NCBI GenBank assembly: GCA_036937835.1 | Contig: CM072862.1 | Coordinates: 19,560,501-19,624,500, forward strand | From: Pampus argenteus | Taxonomy: Eukaryota > Chordata > Actinopteri > Scombriformes > Stromateidae | DNA: 64,000 nt | Direction: 5' to 3' | Shown here: in pieces, positions 14,943 through 27,400 of the stretch | Layout: every line of letters begins with the position of its first letter | Position numbering within the stretch: the stretch's first letter is position 1 | Notes under the pieces: generated by a model | The model's database searches: none | Seen by the model: the letters and a program-made list of their open reading frames with translations, nothing else | What the model was told of the DNA's origin: nothing | Translations under genes and position numbers: made by a program

Positions 14943-16028
14943 AAAATAATTGGTCTGACTTATAACCTTTCTCAAAAAGAGAGAGAAATTTGATGACCGA
15001 CAGTTCATGAGGATCAAACCTTTTTCAATGTGAAATGTGCAACACATTTAAATGACATTTATTATTTTATTTTGATTAATTAAATGATAGCTACAAATGT
15101 GTTTGTTCATAACCAAATACATGAGAAGTTCAGAAGGTAAAGGCTCACATTTCTTTCATATTCATTAGAAAAATTAAAATGACACTACAGTACAACACAA
15201 ATAAACCAACAACAAAGCAAAGACACAGTCGATTGTCTTTTCATTTACCTTTTCCTATTCTTGCTCATACTTTCTATTAATCTTTTTATGTGCTATCATT
15301 GATTTGACACTCTTATTATCACTGCACCTCACTCTGGACATGTTTTTAACATCCTTTATATCACACTTTTTACATTTTCTCATTTCTGTTCATATAGTGC
15401 AGCATTCTGCTTCTCATTCCTTTCTCCCTGTTTCTTTCTTTTAGTTTTTTTTTTTCCTCTCTTTATTTGAGACTTCATGGTCAGCCATTTATAACCATGT
15501 GCTTTAAATGCTGTTTAACCTTATCTCTACATGCTTTATGGATGCTTCATGACTGATGGCATAAAGCCTCAGTACTATACTCTAGGTACTGCAAACAGAC
15601 AACAGTCATCTGTCTCTCTGTGTCTGCCTCTCTTTCTGTCCGACTGTCTTTCATTCTCTCTCTGGCCGGTACTTGTCGCGTTGAGCTCTCATGCATCAAA
15701 CCCCCTTTTCAGTATACAGGTAGGTGTGCTACAGACTACTGACAAATAGAGATAGGGATGGCTGATCACATGATTCAGCTAGCCCGCATCCTGTGCGCTC
15801 CCTGTCGAAGGACACTGAAGTCGTGGGTAGAACCAGAGCTGGTGTAAAGAATGTGTCAATGTCACCTCATGTTCTGCTTAGCTGTTAGCATAGTGCGCAG
15901 TCCACTCCTGTGGTTCCTGGCCTGGCAGCCTTGAGTGTAGCAATGTGGAGGCAGTAGAGTGACTGACAAGTCATCCTAAACTGCCACTTTAAAACCTGCT
16001 GTGGCTAATGATGTGTATCTAAAAGTGG

Positions 16029-16056
16029 CGTGTGTGCGTGTGTGTGTGTGTGTGTA
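16029..16056. repeat. (TG)n microsatellite
   Basis: A TG/CG alternating tract followed by TGCATGCACATG, so the alternation of purine and pyrimidine continues past the simple repeat. Confidence 0.9.
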
Positions 16057-16628
16057 TGCATGCACATGTTAAGTGCTTGTGCACCATTAGGTCTGTGGGT
16101 GTTGTTTTTAATGTGTTTTCATTTATTTTAGCAATAAAGACATTGTCCATTAACCTCCTAATATAAATTTAATCTATTTTAACCCTTTGGTAAAGGTCAG
16201 AACACAAGAATAATCAAAATAATAGTCAAATAATGTTGTTTAGCATAGCATTTCTTCTTCCATTTCATAAGCTTGCCATCCATTTATACAACATATTCAA
16301 TTACACGTTCATGCTGGACAAACAGCCTAAAGGAGTATGAGTTGTGTATGTTTAGGATTGACATTATAATGAAAACTAAACATTTTTAGAACTCTTTTAA
16401 TTGTTAAAACTGTTAATATTTACTTGGTAAGTGTTTCTTCTCATGAGATACCACAGAATCCTTACAAGAGATTTTGTGAATGTGTCTGTATTTGCCAAAA
16501 TGTAAATGATATTGTAAAGTGTTAGCTGAATTGCGCACATCAAAAAGAGACCAATGTCTCCTCATGAAAAGCACAGAGACACGAAAGGTGGTGTGTCAGT
16601 GTGAATCTGTATGTTTACATGCATTTCT

Positions 16629-16705
16629 GTGTGCATACGAGTGTGTGTGTATGTGTGTGTGTGCATGCGTGCATGCGTGAGAGAGAGCGAGTGAGAGCGA
16701 GATAA
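16629..16705. repeat. Mixed TG / GCATGCGT / GA low-complexity tract
   Basis: TG repeats pass into GCATGCGT units and then into an impure GA tract (GAGAGAGCGAGTGAGAGCGAG region). Confidence 0.85.
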
Positions 16706-19700
16706 AGTAGCAACTGTAGATGGACATACACATGCACTTGCGTGTGTATGGGCTCGGAATACTAAATAACAGCAGCGAAAAGCCCTCCAGCCACTGTCAA
16801 AATTATCTTCTGTAGCAAGTCCCTGTAGCGCTGCTTGGCTCTATCAAGAGCCTGTGGGTTGGACTTACAGTTGTGGTTGTTCTTTCAACTTGGACGTACC
16901 ACCAGTCTCAGTCACACCGACAAACACACACACACAAACGGAATACGTCCTTACCTTATTAGACAGACAACACTAATACAAAATAAATAAGTAGATCGAC
17001 AGTCATGGTGCCAAATTTAACAAATCAGTTACGACAGTGTGTACGGGGCTCTCTCAATGTCTCTTCCTATTTCTGCATTGCCATACCCAGTTGCCAGGAT
17101 ACCACTTCTGTAATGCACAGTCCTAATTGTTTTGACTGAGTAACAAGCTGTTTAATAAAGGCACCTTGTACAATGTTGTGATTCAAGTCATGCATAAGCT
17201 CAGTGGATTAATTTGAGTAGGGGGTGGTTAGTAGTGGAGAGGCTGGTAATGGTGTCTGTATATAGTCTTCTAAGTCAAAAACATGTTAGATTGTCATCTC
17301 CAACCCACCATATGTGTAATGCATGCTAGACGTTGTATGTCTTTTATTCCCATGGTCGAATAAGACACATTTAAGGAGTGTCTAGTTGTATTGAAGTCAC
17401 CTTGAAGTCACCAATTTGCCTTTTTTGCTGCAATTATAGTATGCCTCCGAAGCAAGAACCCCCCCAAGTAAGTTTCCATTGCCTTTCAGCTGTTATGAGC
17501 CAAAGGTGTTAAGCTCTACCTCTGTGGACCTTGGTGCCACTGCTCTTTGTAGTATCTTTCACCTCAACCCATTTTCCAATTAACAATACCAGCTCTTTAA
17601 AAATATAGTGAACTCACAGAAAAGAGCAAAAATCTATTCCGCATGTAGCATTTTAAACTTATATTAGTAAAGAAAACATGTGGCTGTTGCTTGTTTTTGA
17701 AGAATTAGGCAACAATCTTAGCAGTAATTTCATAATTAACCCACAGACTAGCATCATTAATCAGTGGATTAATGTTATTTACATTTTTTTTTAATATATT
17801 TTCACCCCAGGCATTGTCTGTTTATCATTTGCTCATATTATGCTGGGTTCTAAAATGAAACCCTGTATGATTTTATGTGACTATATATCTACCAGGAAGT
17901 TAGTAATTTGTTTCAATTATCTCAATTGGACATCAGGTCTGGCTTTTTAGCCTGGTCTGAAACTGATATTTTTCAATAACCACGTATTGCTTGTAATGAC
18001 ATGTTATACTCCTATTAATCTACTCATAGTATAGAAAGTGAAAGAAGTACTAAAAGCTGAATGACTGTGTATATCAGACCAAAAGATGCAAAATATAGTA
18101 TGCAGTAGTGCTCTTGTTGTAATAAATGGTCAACATCTCATGTCATTTTGTGAAGATATTGCACTCATAGTTTTTAATTTGTCGAATAACAAAAACACAT
18201 TTGATTAATTTATTTGTCTTGTGCTGAACGTGTGCTTCCAATCTAAATAGCTAGAGGCATCTATGAAAATGTTAACTGAAAAGGTTTGGGTCGTGTAAGA
18301 ACAATAACATGATACACGTTTTTTTTCTGTTTATTATTCATGTACCATGCTGTCTGATGAGTCATGTCTTTGGAAACTCACTAAGATGACATACACTGCA
18401 GATGAATCATAATGAATGAATCATGTTTGTTCAACATTCAATCGACATTTCTTCATTTCTCATGATAATATATATAATATTTAGCATTGGAAAATGTATT
18501 CTCAGTTGTCATTTTCAATAACTTCTTTTTTAATTGTTTTGCTGCCAGATGTGCACAGACATGGTGAAGATATGCATTCATGTCATGTCAAGATATGCAA
18601 GCATGTACATTCACCCACACATTGATGCAATTTAACTCTGGATGAAAGACAGCTCATAATATACAGTATAGTGTATGTACCAATTGTAGAAAAACATATT
18701 ATAAATATCTACAATGTTATGCATTAACTTGAATATAAACACAATGTAACTTAATTGTATGCATATATCATTAACGATGATAACTCACCTGCCACAACAG
18801 TGTGTGTGACACTCAGGTCAATGAACTTAATATTAATATTATATTATAATAAGGTACAGTAGACATACAATGTGTATGGTCTTCAGGTGTGAAAACAATA
18901 ACAACAAATGAATATTCAAGTAATCCAAACAGACATATTTAGAGCAATTAACCCTTTTACAATTGTACTTTTCACTGCAACATTATTAAATCACTAATAA
19001 ACAGTTTTGACTGTATTGGTATGACTACATCTAGACATTAAAAGAAAACACTGATAATTTTGTACAAATAATAATATACATTAACACTTCAATGCTAATA
19101 GTTACAACATATTGACTACAAAGAAGAACAACACAAGTAAAGCTCCATGGAGTGCACGCTAAAATGCTTAACTAATTAATAAGAACAAAGCATAACTCAT
19201 ACATCATAATCCTATTTTAAATAAACATGCAACCTCAGTCACTGAGTAAGTCAACTGCATTGATGATAAATAACAACATCATGTTCATTCACACACAAAG
19301 ACAGAAATAAAGATGATGAATGTTCTTCGGTTACTGAAACAAATTAATGTCAACACCAAGGATCATGATGTCACCTTTCGTTAAGTGCAGTGGGTACAGC
19401 AAAAACATAATACATTTAATAGAATTAGTGTTTGGTGCTATGCAATACTACATGTAGTAATCCTAGTAGCAGGGTAGCACAACCAAACGTGACATTGCTA
19501 TAATTAGTTTTGTAACATACATCCTGCAGTTGTTGGAATAACCCAGCAAAAATATTTCATTGCAATGTGCAATTACATGTTTGACAGGGCTTGTCACGCT
19601 GGACTTAGACCTGATTAGACCCCGACCCACTTTACTTGGAGGTCTTAGTAACGGTACTAAGGGCTGGATTCGGACACCCAGATTGGCAAAATACATAAGC

Positions 19701-19836
19701 AGTGGCGCTAATGCATCTGTTACTGAAACCAAACCTGTTTAACCAAAAGTGTCTTTAAACTTATCACAACCCTTTTCAGAAGTCGCATTTTTTCAATAAA
19801 AGTTAAACTTTATATTTAATTTTATCAATTTATATA

Positions 19837-19897
19837 GTTATATTATATTATATTAGTATAGTAGTAGTACAGTAGTACAGTAGTAGTAGTATAGTAT
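19837..19897. repeat. (TTATA)n followed by (AGT)n tandem repeats
   Basis: Four or so TTATA units give way directly to imperfect AGT/AGTAGTAC triplet repeats. No transposon features are visible around it. Confidence 0.85.
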
Positions 19898-20559
19898 AAA
19901 GGGCCTTCAGTATTTGGATCAAGAAGCTTATGAAAAATAATGTGTGCCACATCTAGTAGGCTCCATTGTTTTTACCATGCGTAAGAAACATATTTAATCA
20001 ACACTTAGATAAATATGATGAATGCATCAGACACTGTATCAACAAAAAAACTATTATTAAGGTAGATATAATTAAGGGGCCAAAAAGACTTAATTGGGAC
20101 ATCCCTAATTTATTTATTTGGTCTTGAAGAACACTTTAGTTAAAGGGTAAAGCAGCTACCACTTCAGCCACAATCCATTCTTCTTTTTACAACTGATTCT
20201 AGACATCTATGCCATTTAATCATGAGAAGTACCAGTATTTTTATTTCATTATGCAAACTAACAAATGAACACACAAAGGAAAACTAAATTCTCCAAATGT
20301 CTGTCCATGCGTCCCTCACATTGATGTAGCAGTTACTTTTGAAAATGTTCTTAAATATAACTGTGCATATGACAGCTGTAAGAAGCACTGTCATCCTGAG
20401 TCGTTTTATCAATAGCTGTAAAGTGTGTGAAATGTTTATTTAAAAGCCTACAAAGTGGTCCATAAAACTACTTTAGCTAATGGCTCTGAGTGCCGTGGGC
20501 TACCTAAAGACAAAGTCACTGAATAGATTTGAAGTAAATCTGTATACAGTGTTGTGCCA

Positions 20560-20830
20560 ATGGAAAATTACTTCCTGTTTATATTTGTCAATTGGATTCT
20601 GCACAGGGAGGCAAAATGTGTGTGCTGCATGCAAATGACCATGATGCGTCTGCCTGGGCTCCATGGGAGATGCTAATGTGAGCAACGAGCTTTCTTTAGA
20701 ATGTGACTCAATTCGAGTGGAGTGCATACAAACATGAACTTCTACCTGATGAGGTGAGCGGTGTCATTCAGCTGCATCTGAACCAATCAGCATGTGACAG
20801 GATTACTGACTTTGCCCCTGCAAAGCCAGG
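20560..20830. promoter_or_regulatory. Candidate conserved non-coding element with octamer
   Basis: The segment is unique and compositionally balanced, and holds a perfect POU octamer ATGCAAAT at 20,629-20,636, a CAATTGG core near 20,590 and a GCTAATG homeodomain-like site near 20,672. Short overlapping frames here (minus 20,500-20,727; plus 20,703-20,897) lack motifs. Enhancer identity is inference from motif density only. Confidence 0.22.
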
Positions 20831-23224
20831 TCCTCATGTCTCTAACGTAGATTTGGAAAATCACACATTTTGTTTTATTTCACTGGACTCTGAATGACAT
20901 GTATAAATGTATTTTTTCATTCATAACAGCCATAAATCACACTGTCTTAAACTCTTTCACATATCAGTTTTCATTAAAATATTGTTTTGGATACCACTGT
21001 ATTTTCAACTGCTATGATATTTGAAAGCAAAAGGGACTTGTGTGGGTATTTTTAGTTGAAACACATTATTTGTTTAATTAACCAAATCATAATTGTCATG
21101 TTACCCATTTCACATTTTACAAACCTCATTTAACATTAACCATTGTTGTAATTGTTAATGATGAACAACAAGGACATTATCAAGATGACTTAAATGTTCC
21201 TTGGTTACAAAGTCCACGCCCGTTTTAGAGCCATACTTAATTCAACCTGGAGTTTTTGCTATTAAGGAACACTCTCATTTGATTTGATGTCCACAATATC
21301 AGCAACATTGAGAGACAAAAAAAAAAAGAGAGAGAAACACAGTAACGATGTGTGGAGATGTAGTACTAAAATGAAAATTAGCTTGAAACAAATTAGTCCT
21401 TTTGAAAATCTGGATTTGTTAAATAAATAAAATAAATATAAAAACTTTGAATTCTATTTCCAGGAACAATGTCCAGGACACAAAGATTACTGCCATCCAA
21501 ACACCTGGCCTCTTACTGTAGCGTTAAATAAGATGAGGTCCCCATGTATCCAGCTCTCTTGTCTTGTTCATCTCTTCCATATACACCTATTCAGTTTAGA
21601 TTGGTGTATTAAGTTTGCACTTGTATTGGACCTGTTAAGTATGGACTGGAACTTAAAAGAGTACATTTAATTTCTTCTGCTGTATACCAACTACACGCTC
21701 AGAAACTGTAGTGGATAAGATATAGATTTACACACCATAAACACTACAAACAACAAAAAGTGGCAGCTGGATAGAGTGAGGGTAAAACCTCTGCAGTTTA
21801 AGGCTTAGACTCTACAGTAATGGTCTCCATCACAGGTTGTAAGTGGTGGCCAGTGATGATTTTAAATACTTTTTAGGGACCTGAAAAATAAATATAATTT
21901 TGTGCATCAGAAATCTGGAGCAAATGGTGAATTATATATTATTATATATAGGTTTAGTACATTCTGTGGGTGAAATACTTTGGTTAATTAGACTGTTGGT
22001 ATGGTCAAATTTGTAAAATAAAACGTTTTGTTTCAAGCGTGTATTTCTGAGATGTTAATCTGAGTGAAGAAACGGAAACGGAGGACGTAATGAATAAAGC
22101 ATGGGACTGATGAGTAATACCTCAAGCCTTGTAGCCAGAGACTCTACAGGACTGACTCACTCTAATGGGAAGTGCCCTTTAATGAAAAGTGCTGGTGATT
22201 GTAGGTGGTAGTATTAAGAAAGGCAAAGGAGGATTGAAAAGTCAAGGGTCACACACACTCACCTCCTTGGGCTTTGTTCTCACAGTAGTATACAGCATTT
22301 ATGGAGCTGCTTGCATTATGTTCCCAACATTAAAGAGGAGACTCATTTTCTGCCTCTTTAGTGTAAGGCCTGAGGAAACAAAGATGGTGAAGAGGTGTCT
22401 GTCTATGTTTGTGTGAAGACTGGGGTGGGAGTGTGAGGAGATGTTGCTGTCGAGGGATAATGTTTTTGGTTGCTAAGGAACTGTTAGACCATCAGAAGAG
22501 ACAGTGACAGAGTAAGATCAACAGTTAAAAAAAAAAAAAATTCTTTTGCAGAGTCTAACAGGATTATTAAAACTCTAAGAAACAGAGAGTAGTATCTCCT
22601 TTTTTGATTTGAGTAAAATTTTGCCACTGTACAAATAGAAATTTGGCAAAATATTATGTATTCATGCTATTATAGTGCAGCTAATTTAACAGTGAGGAAG
22701 AGAGAGAAATGGGTGGGCAGTTATTTCTTTTTGCCTACAGTAATTTCATGCTTACCTCCTCTTCCAGCAGTATTGACAAAATACTGAAATTAGGAGCAGA
22801 TTGTTCATAAATTATTATGTTTAGATCCCTGTATTGTCATTAGTGCTGAAACCATACACTAGAATTAAACTCATGCGCAACTCCAGAAACCATAAGCTGT
22901 TTCTAAAATTGCATTTTTATTTACAAGTTTTATTAAAAGAAAAAGTTGCTTAACAATAAACATGTGTGCCATGCAATCTGGACCAATGATAATAACAAAC
23001 AATTTTTTCACAAACTACTCTTTTTCTTTCAGCCACAGAACATAAAGGTTTTGCTAATATTCTGTTGTAGCATCATTACAGCAGAAATGATGTTGACTTG
23101 TTGAGTGCCAGAAATGCATTTCTCTTAAATCTATCTTGTATTTGATGTTGCTGTTTTTTTTCTCCTTCCTCCAATTCTGTCATCATATGTCATCTTCTAA
23201 AATACCAATTAAAACAGTTTTTAT

Positions 23225-24412
23225 CTGATAAAAACATTATCAGTGAATCTCAGTCTCAGTTTTAAATCAAGCCATTAGTACTATAATAGTGGCTGTGCTA
23301 GTTACTAATGATATCATCAATTATTTAGATAGTAAACAGCACTGTGCAGCTCTATTTGTTAATTTGTCTACAGCGTTCAACTCTGTACATCACAAACTGC
23401 TATTACATAGACTTAACCATATAGGACTTAGTAAAATGGCTCTGAATTGGTTTAAGATCTATCCAAAAGAACACAGTGTGTGTAAAACAGTATAGCACAG
23501 TTTTCATTTTCATTTCATTTAAACAAAGGTGTCCCTCAAGGATCTATTTTAGCCCCTATCGTTTTTCTATTTTTATAAATGACTTAGGCCATGGAAAAAA
23601 ATCCAAGATACATCACACACATACACAAACTGCAACTATGACTGTCATGGTGTTTGACCATGACGATGAAGGTTGCACAATGCATATTTGAAATGCCCAC
23701 GACGACATGACGTGGTGGTGCCATGACGTCGTGGTCATTTCACATGTTTTTGAAACATTACATGCCACCACCACTAAATGCGGTGTCAAGAGGTTGTTGT
23801 CATTTCAAGTATTTCTGTAAGATCAGGTTGTGCATTAGACTCTGTAACAAGTGCAGGCTCACACGCTCACCATTGCATTTCATATGAATCTTTTGAATGG
23901 AAGTACATAAGACATAAATTTGTAAATCTATATCTCAAGCCGTTTAATCTGTCATACCAACTATAGCACTATATCCACTAATCAGATTCTTTTAAATGTC
24001 CCCAGAGTGCGCTCAAAGCTTGGGAAATGTGCTTTTCCCGTTTTTATGCACCTTGGGCATGGAATGGGCTGCAAAATACCAATTGAGAAGCACTCCCTTC
24101 TTTGAATACCTTTAAAGGTCTTTTACAAACTGCCCCAAAGGAATGTTGCTGTTTTATATAATCCTAGACTTGAGGTGGACTGTGTTATATATATCAATGG
24201 TATGGCCTGTATGCTTTTTACTCTTTCGCTTGTTTAGCTTTTATGTATTTTGTTTTGTGTTCTATAATGTGAAATTGTTTTTTTGTTGTTTTTTTTTTTT
24301 TTATGTGAAACTGCTCATGCTGCCATTTTAACCAGGATTCTCTGGAATAAAAGATAAAAGATCCTGTATCTCAATGGGACTGGCTAAATAAAGGATACAT
24401 AAAAATAAAAAT
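23225..24412 (+). mobile_element. Decayed non-LTR retrotransposon (L2/Rex-like LINE), 5'-truncated
   Basis: This is a relic of a LINE reverse transcriptase on the + strand. At 23,355-23,393 the translation FVNLSTAFNSVHH matches the LINE motif usually read as F-x-D-L-S-x-A-F-D-x-V-x-H; both aspartates have become Asn (codons 23,361 and 23,379), so motif A is dead. At 23,528 GVPQGSILAP matches the next RT block and is followed by a frameshift and stops. A C-terminal block, YAPWAWNGLQ, is readable near 24,044-24,075. The 3' tail at 24,310-24,412, including CTGCTCATGCTGCC, TCAATGGGACT and TAAATAAAGG, is the kind of tail seen on teleost L2-like elements. Between the RT and C-terminal blocks lies unrelated-looking sequence with an inverted repeat. 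The family name is from recognition, not a search. Confidence 0.8.
23689..23742. repeat. Imperfect inverted repeat inside the LINE relic
   Basis: Two 21-bp arms (23,689-23,709 and 23,722-23,742) are reverse complements with two mismatches around a 12-bp loop. The inner 13 bp pair CCACGACGACATG with CATGACGTCGTGG. The right arm contains TGACGTCG, a CRE-like octamer with one change. The position corresponds to a gap between conserved LINE blocks, so this may be a later insertion or rearrangement. Confidence 0.85.
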
Positions 24413-27400
24413 ATGCACAATGTGCACAATGTTTTTTTATTTTTTTTTATTTTGAAATGCAAGCAATAAAACATTGATAACAGTGAATATCAATTCCAAC
24501 AAGAAATATCTTTAAAGGTGAAACCACCATGTTAGAAAAAGGGATCTGGACACAATTTGAGTCTTACCAAAAGTTACAAGCTAAACGATTTCTGTTTCAT
24601 CCTCTAAAGCAATCTTGTTTTGTGTTACAAAACTGCTACTCTGCTTCTATTGCTACTCTTGACATCCTGAACAGTGCTGTGTGTGTGTGATTACAAGATT
24701 CAAGGGGCTCACAGCTACAAAGGACAAAAAACAAAAAGCAGTAGGACTGCTTTAATAAGAAATGGCAACTCAAAAATGTGTTTATGCTTATGTAAGAGCC
24801 TTTATTGATAACATTAATTAACGTTAAGGACTTGGGTTTATTCTTAAATTCAGGTCTTATATCATTGAGTCATTTCAGAAATCTACCTTTCCTGTCTCTC
24901 TCCTCTATCACCAATTCTCATTCTTCCTCTTACACCCGGGACCATATCAATTAACAGCTTACTATCAATATTAATCATGACTCCTTGATTTATTGAACAA
25001 CAGGGAAAATACCATCAAATGAATATTTTACATTTTTCAATGGGGGCTTTTTGAAAGTTAAATAGAGAAGTTAAATGACACACAAACTTCAAGAAACAAG
25101 ACTAACCAAGGAGGAGTAAAACTTCAAATATCAACACTGTATTGCCTATTTCTAGCATCAACATATTTTAATCTACTATTTAGTTGTAATATGAGAATGT
25201 TTGTGACCTGGCTCCCATGTTGAAAACAAGCAAGCCAAAACCAAGCACCATCCAACTCCCAGTACGTCACCCTCCATGTCACCACCAGCCAGAGTTTTTA
25301 GTGGTGATCGAATTGAATCTCTCTCCTACAGAAATCAGCTAGAGTGGAGGCAATTTCAGACTGAAGATGGAAATATAGTATAACGAGTTGTCTGATATCA
25401 GGCAAGGAATCTATAACCTTTTTTTTTCCCAGTTTTCTCTAGTCATAGGGCACCAATTTCAAAAATAATTGCCCATTTCTATTACATGGGTGACCTAGTT
25501 TTAAGATATCATCCTATTTACAGTGATGAAATTCATTTTCAAACGTTTCAGTCCATCAGGGCCAGAAACAAATCCTTATACATAAGATGAAAAAAAAACA
25601 ATACATATATGACTATTATATTTCTAGTCTAGTGTTCCTATCAGCAGGACAGCATGCCCAACATGTCCTCATACTGAAATTATAAAATAGGTTGTTTGTC
25701 AGTGCTTTCCAAAATTACTTATAAAAGACTTTTTTATGTGAATGTGTTCTGATCTTCCACCTCCATGGTTAAGGTTTTGGTTTAGTTGAGAAGCTAAAAT
25801 TACTAATTACTAAGATTCAGGGAAAGAATGTGAAAATAAACCACAGCTGATTGTTGGTAGCAGGTTGGGAGCAAACTAGTGTCAAAGACGTACAATTTAT
25901 ATACCCAATTATCTACTCTGACCTCCTCTTACAGGTTTTGTAGGGTTAAAACACTGTCCTATTTCCTCTTCTTTTGAGAGAACAATCATTATTCGCACAA
26001 AGGTGATGTCAATGATTAGACATGGTGAGTGATTAGCTGGAACTTCCTGCTGGGGGCAACTCTCCCACTGGTGGAGACAGGGGAGGGAGAAAGACAGAGA
26101 GCTCCCATACATGTAGCTCTTTAGATGGCCCTAGTTGTAGCATTAGCACTCTGGAGAGAGCATGACGTGAAGCAACTGTTACTACAAGCTAGTCTGAAGT
26201 ATGAAGTCGACCATTTTTTTTCAGTCAGGGGAATCGCCTTATCCATCAACTCTCCTATGATGTATTGTATAAATATAGAGACCATGGAATGGGACGTACC
26301 TCAGTGCATTCTGTGGGTGTAATGTGTAATACTGACCTTTTTTTTTTTGGGACTTGGAGCTACTTCCAAGGTGGTGGTTTTATGTCACATTTTTGATTGC
26401 AGATGCAAACATGGATTTGAAGCTAATATGTGATTCATGTGATTCATTCTCTCTGTGGCTGTATGAGAGGCTGAAGGTAAAAAAATAAACATCACGTATT
26501 TAAGTGAGGACCACAAATACAAAAACAAAATCTAAAATAATATATTTATTTTAAAAATGAAAGATTTTTTTCCCCATGTTCTTTCATTTTGCCCCCTACT
26601 GTCTCCACTAAGCCCCCAAAATATCCCGTTGTGATTTCATTCCTCCTTCTTCCTTGTGTCCTAGCAGAAGACTACAATTACACACAGTGTCCATAAATTA
26701 CTATGTTTACTTACCATAGCCGTCACCACCGGTCTTAAAGAGGTAGACCAAAGAAGAAAAAGACAAATTTGCAATGTAATCAGTGACTTTTTGTTTACTT
26801 ATGACCTTTAATTTGTGACAATATTGCAGTTACTGTGTCAAGTGTATCAAATAAATGCCAATTCAATAACATCAGTTTCAATCCAATTTACTCAGTATAA
26901 GATTTTATCAGTTTTGACTTTATTTGACAGAAGAGAAAGAGAGAGCCAGGAAACATGAAAAACTGTGATCTTATAGTTATAGTCAGGTTTAGTTGCCTAA
27001 TGCTTTCAATGGCTGCTGATTTTTGTGTTTGTAAGATATAATATTAAAATCATTTAATCTTTAAAATGTATCAGTAGCAACAATTGTTATATCCTCCTGC
27101 AGAAATTGCACAGAAATTGGGTTCTGCAACCATTTTTGCAATCATTTCACTTCTCCATTTTTCATATAACACGATCAATGTCTCACTTTAAGTTAATATT
27201 TTTGTCTGGGTCAGAGGCTCACTTTACACAATCTCTTTTCAATGGTTTTCTCACTTCTCTTAACTTCTAAAACTTCACAGTAACAATTTGTCTGCTCTCT
27301 GATTTTAAAAACACAGAAAATTGCATTAAAAATCAACTATTATTACATGATGTGAAGGGAAATTGGCATTTAAGTTGACATTAAGGCAGACAGAAAAGAT

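Larger units (their letters stand above)
10873..23224. other. Intergenic DNA with microsatellites, no gene seen
   Basis: About 12 kb without a supportable coding region. It holds several simple repeats and candidate regulatory stretches that are listed separately. The open frames near 13.1, 13.6-14.5 and 19.5-19.7 kb are short, motif-free and in places made by TA repeats. Confidence 0.6.

Noticed and set aside
23289..23691. Two short frames with reverse-transcriptase-like residues
   Set aside because: They are fragments of one decayed LINE with lost catalytic residues, frameshift and stops, not genes.
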